This document shows positions 5,821 through 7,041 of a stretch of DNA of 7,041 bases, in pieces. Location of the stretch: positions 1 through 7,041 of the forward strand of contig JBGQGW010000203.1 in NCBI GenBank assembly GCA_041497605.1. Reading direction: 5' to 3'. The notes below the pieces were generated by a model. It was given only the letters and a program-made list of their open reading frames with translations, was not told the origin of the DNA and made no database searches. The stretch comes from JBGPTK01 sp041497605 (GTDB lineage Bacteria; Acidobacteriota; Terriglobia; Acidiferrales; UBA7541). Made by a program: the position numbers and the translations under genes. Numbering within the stretch: position 1 is the stretch's first letter; each line of letters begins with the position of its first letter.

Positions 5821-6480
5821 TTACTTGGGTTCGGCGACGACGCGGAGGTAGGGCTTCAGAGTCTTCCAGCCGCCAGGATATTTCTGCTTCGCTTCGTCAT
5901 CCGACACCGAGGGAACGATGATGACGTCCTCGCCCTTCTTCCAATTCACCGGCGTCGCCACCTTGTGTTTGGCGGTAAGCTGCATCGAATCCAGAACGCG
6001 AAGAATCTCATCGAAGTTGCGCCCGGTGGTCATGGGATAAGCGAGCATCAGCTTGATCCTCTTATCTGGACCGATGATGAAGACGGTGCGCACGGTGGCA
6101 TTGGTGGCGGCAGTGCGGCCTTCGGACGTATCGCCGGCCTCGGCCGGCAGCATGTTGTAAAGTTTGGCTACTTTAAGAGCCGGGTCGCCGATCATGGGAT
6201 AGGTAACCTTGTGGCCTTGAGTTTCTTCGATGTCGGCAGCCCACTTGGCATGACTGCTCACGGGATCGACGCTGAGGCCGATGACCTTACAGTTGCGCGC
6301 GGCGAAGTCCGGCGCGAGTTTGGCCATATACCCCAGTTCCGTTGTACAAACCGGAGTAAAGTCTTTCGGATGCGAAAACAGGATTGCCCAGCCATCGCCA
6401 ATCCATTTGTGAAAGTCAATCTCACCTTGCGTTGTTTGAGCGGTAAAATTCGGTGCTTCGTCATTGATGCGTAAGGACAT
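5821..6480 (-). CDS. 1-Cys peroxiredoxin, Prx6 class
   Basis: This 219-residue peroxiredoxin would reduce hydrogen peroxide or organic hydroperoxides in the cytoplasm using an active-site thiol. The P-x-x-x-T-x-x-C motif is in FSHPKDFTPVCTTELGYM, with P38, T42 and peroxidatic C45; R131 (TVRTVFIIGPD) fits the conserved active-site arginine. The only other Cys is C64, and the C-terminal domain (about 165-219) has no Cys. This fits a 1-Cys Prx6-type enzyme needing an outside reductant rather than the archaeal form with C-terminal resolving cysteines. Length matches the class (about 215-225). The start is ATG 6480, with AGGA (6487-6490) six bases upstream. An in-frame upstream start at 6534 falls inside the predicted -10 box and is rejected. 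It appears monocistronic with its own promoter. Confidence 0.94.
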   Translation of the reverse strand: MSLRINDEAPNFTAQTTQGEIDFHKWIGDGWAILFSHPKDFTPVCTTELGYMAKLAPDFAARNCKVIGLSVDPVSSHAKWAADIEETQGHKVTYPMIGDPALKVAKLYNMLPAEAGDTSEGRTAATNATVRTVFIIGPDKRIKLMLAYPMTTGRNFDEILRVLDSMQLTAKHKVATPVNWKKGEDVIIVPSVSDDEAKQKYPGGWKTLKPYLRVVAEPK

Positions 6481-6532
6481 TTGCGTTCCTCTCCCTGGCT
6501 GCCGATGCGGATTCCGTCCGGCGCGAGCGGAC

Positions 6533-6563
6533 ATTGTAGGCCAACGGCCCGTGCCGGTGTCAA
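6533..6563 (-). promoter_or_regulatory. Predicted sigma-70-type promoter of the peroxiredoxin gene
   Basis: On the minus strand, a perfect -35 box TTGACA (6558-6563) and a perfect -10 type box TACAAT (6533-6538; 5 of 6 to TATAAT) are separated by 19 bases, slightly longer than the optimal 17. Transcription would begin near 6525, giving a leader of about 45 bases before ATG 6480. I see no clear OxyR- or PerR-like operator. Confidence 0.6.
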
Positions 6564-6583
6564 GCGGGGCTCAGCCAAGCGAT

Positions 6584-6665
6584 GGGAACGGATGGCGCAT
6601 GCGGACAGAACCGGGTAATGGAAGGATGCCCGGCCATACGGACGCTATCGCGCCATCCGCTTCCC
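6584..6665. repeat. Nested inverted repeat between methyltransferase and peroxiredoxin genes
   Basis: The outer arms 6584-6598 (GGGAACGGATGGCGC) and 6650-6665 (GCGCCATCCGCTTCCC) form a 15-bp stem with one bulged base (C6660). Within the 51-base loop, CCGGG (6611-6615) and CCCGG (6629-6633) form a smaller stem. The element starts 33 bases downstream of the methyltransferase stop and lies upstream of the peroxiredoxin promoter, so it is outside the predicted peroxiredoxin mRNA. It could be a 3' end structure of the methyltransferase transcript, a small repeat element or a structured RNA. No T-run follows on the minus strand. Confidence 0.6.
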
Positions 6666-6697
6666 AGAGCATCACGTTTCCCTTGCCTGTGGTTCAA

Positions 6698-7041
6698 CTA
6701 TGCCGGACGGCTCTTAGTTCCGCTGACGATAAGAACCTGAGCCGGGAAACTCATCCCGCGGTCTGTGGAGTACCCACGAAGAGCTTCGAGCGACTGACGC
6801 TTCACTTCAGTAAACTGCTCCCTTGACAGCATGGCGACCTTTTCACGAAGCTTCTCAGACATCTCGCATCGCAGTGTCCAAAAGTCTTCCACTGAAACGG
6901 ACGCTTGTATTGTGAATTGCAGCAGGCGCTCGGATGGAGCCACAGCGCCAGCCTCGCCAAGAATGTCCCGCAGCTTCCCTGGGCTGGCAAACCGGAATGG
7001 ATCCGGATCATCGGGCGCAGGTGGTGGCGATTGAACATACC
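6698..7041 (-). CDS. SAM-dependent methyltransferase, C-terminal part (cut by window edge)
   Basis: The minus-strand frame is open from the right edge to TAG at 6698-6700, giving 113 residues. It starts YVQSPPPAPDDPDPFRFASP, then GKLRDILGEAGAVAPSERLLQ. The combination of DPFRFASPGKLRDILGEAG, then strands such as LLQFTIQASVSVEDFW, and the end MSFPAQVLIVSGTKSRPA is typical of the last third of class I (UbiE/Methyltransf_11-like) methyltransferases. There, a helix follows motif III and the final strand closes the sheet. The SAM-binding glycine-rich motif would lie beyond the window, so the substrate cannot be guessed. A GTG at 6943 could be read as a start for an 81-residue protein, but the upstream sequence is coding in the same frame, so it is internal. 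Confidence 0.7.
   Translation of the reverse strand, partial: YVQSPPPAPDDPDPFRFASPGKLRDILGEAGAVAPSERLLQFTIQASVSVEDFWTLRCEMSEKLREKVAMLSREQFTEVKRQSLEALRGYSTDRGMSFPAQVLIVSGTKSRPA

Noticed and set aside
5716..6474. 252-codon plus-strand open frame
   Set aside because: It is antisense to the peroxiredoxin gene and a product of GC-rich codon structure; no recognisable domain.
1..7041. CRISPR array, tRNA, rRNA, transposase or phage genes
   Set aside because: No regularly spaced direct repeats, no tRNA-like cloverleaf and no transposase or phage motifs were seen by eye in either strand.

Overview
The window looks like a chromosomal piece of a moderately GC-rich Gram-negative bacterium, most likely an acidobacterium (Acidobacteriota). 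Two signs support this. Lipid A genes are present, so there is an outer membrane. Two copies of a dispersed palindromic repeat are also present; in coding frames its core reads as the spurious peptides CHSERSEES and VIPSEARNL, which I associate from memory with acidobacterial genomes. The lineage call is an inference and no search was run.

Layout. Bases 1-1384 hold two minus-strand lipid A genes: an LpxL/HtrB-type late acyltransferase, then lpxD 41 bases downstream, which runs off the left edge. A 354-base divergent region (1385-1738) carries one repeat copy, a second strong hairpin and a 25-codon open frame just ahead of the acyltransferase. On the plus strand, 1739-3508 encodes an ArnT/PMT-like polyprenyl-phosphate-sugar glycosyltransferase whose last ~36 codons and stop lie inside the second repeat copy. 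It converges on a minus-strand, membrane-anchored alpha/beta-hydrolase-fold protein (3536-4465) that appears to lack its catalytic Ser and His. Next, all on the minus strand, come a secreted six-repeat Sel1 protein of lower G+C (4640-5545), a 1-Cys peroxiredoxin of the Prx6 class (5821-6480) with a recognisable promoter, and the C-terminal end of a SAM-dependent methyltransferase (6698 to the right edge).

How the parts may work together. The acyltransferase and LpxD act in lipid A assembly at the inner membrane, and the divergently transcribed glycosyltransferase is of the type that adds a sugar from a lipid carrier on the periplasmic face. A local envelope/LPS module is therefore plausible but not proven. 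The right half (Sel1 protein, peroxiredoxin, methyltransferase) looks like unlinked single genes separated by intergenic regions rich in inverted repeats.

I found no tRNA, rRNA, CRISPR array, transposase or phage gene. I do not see a clear new multi-gene system. The most notable items are the degenerate hydrolase, the repeat that forms the 3' end of the glycosyltransferase gene, and two unexplained structured intergenic elements.
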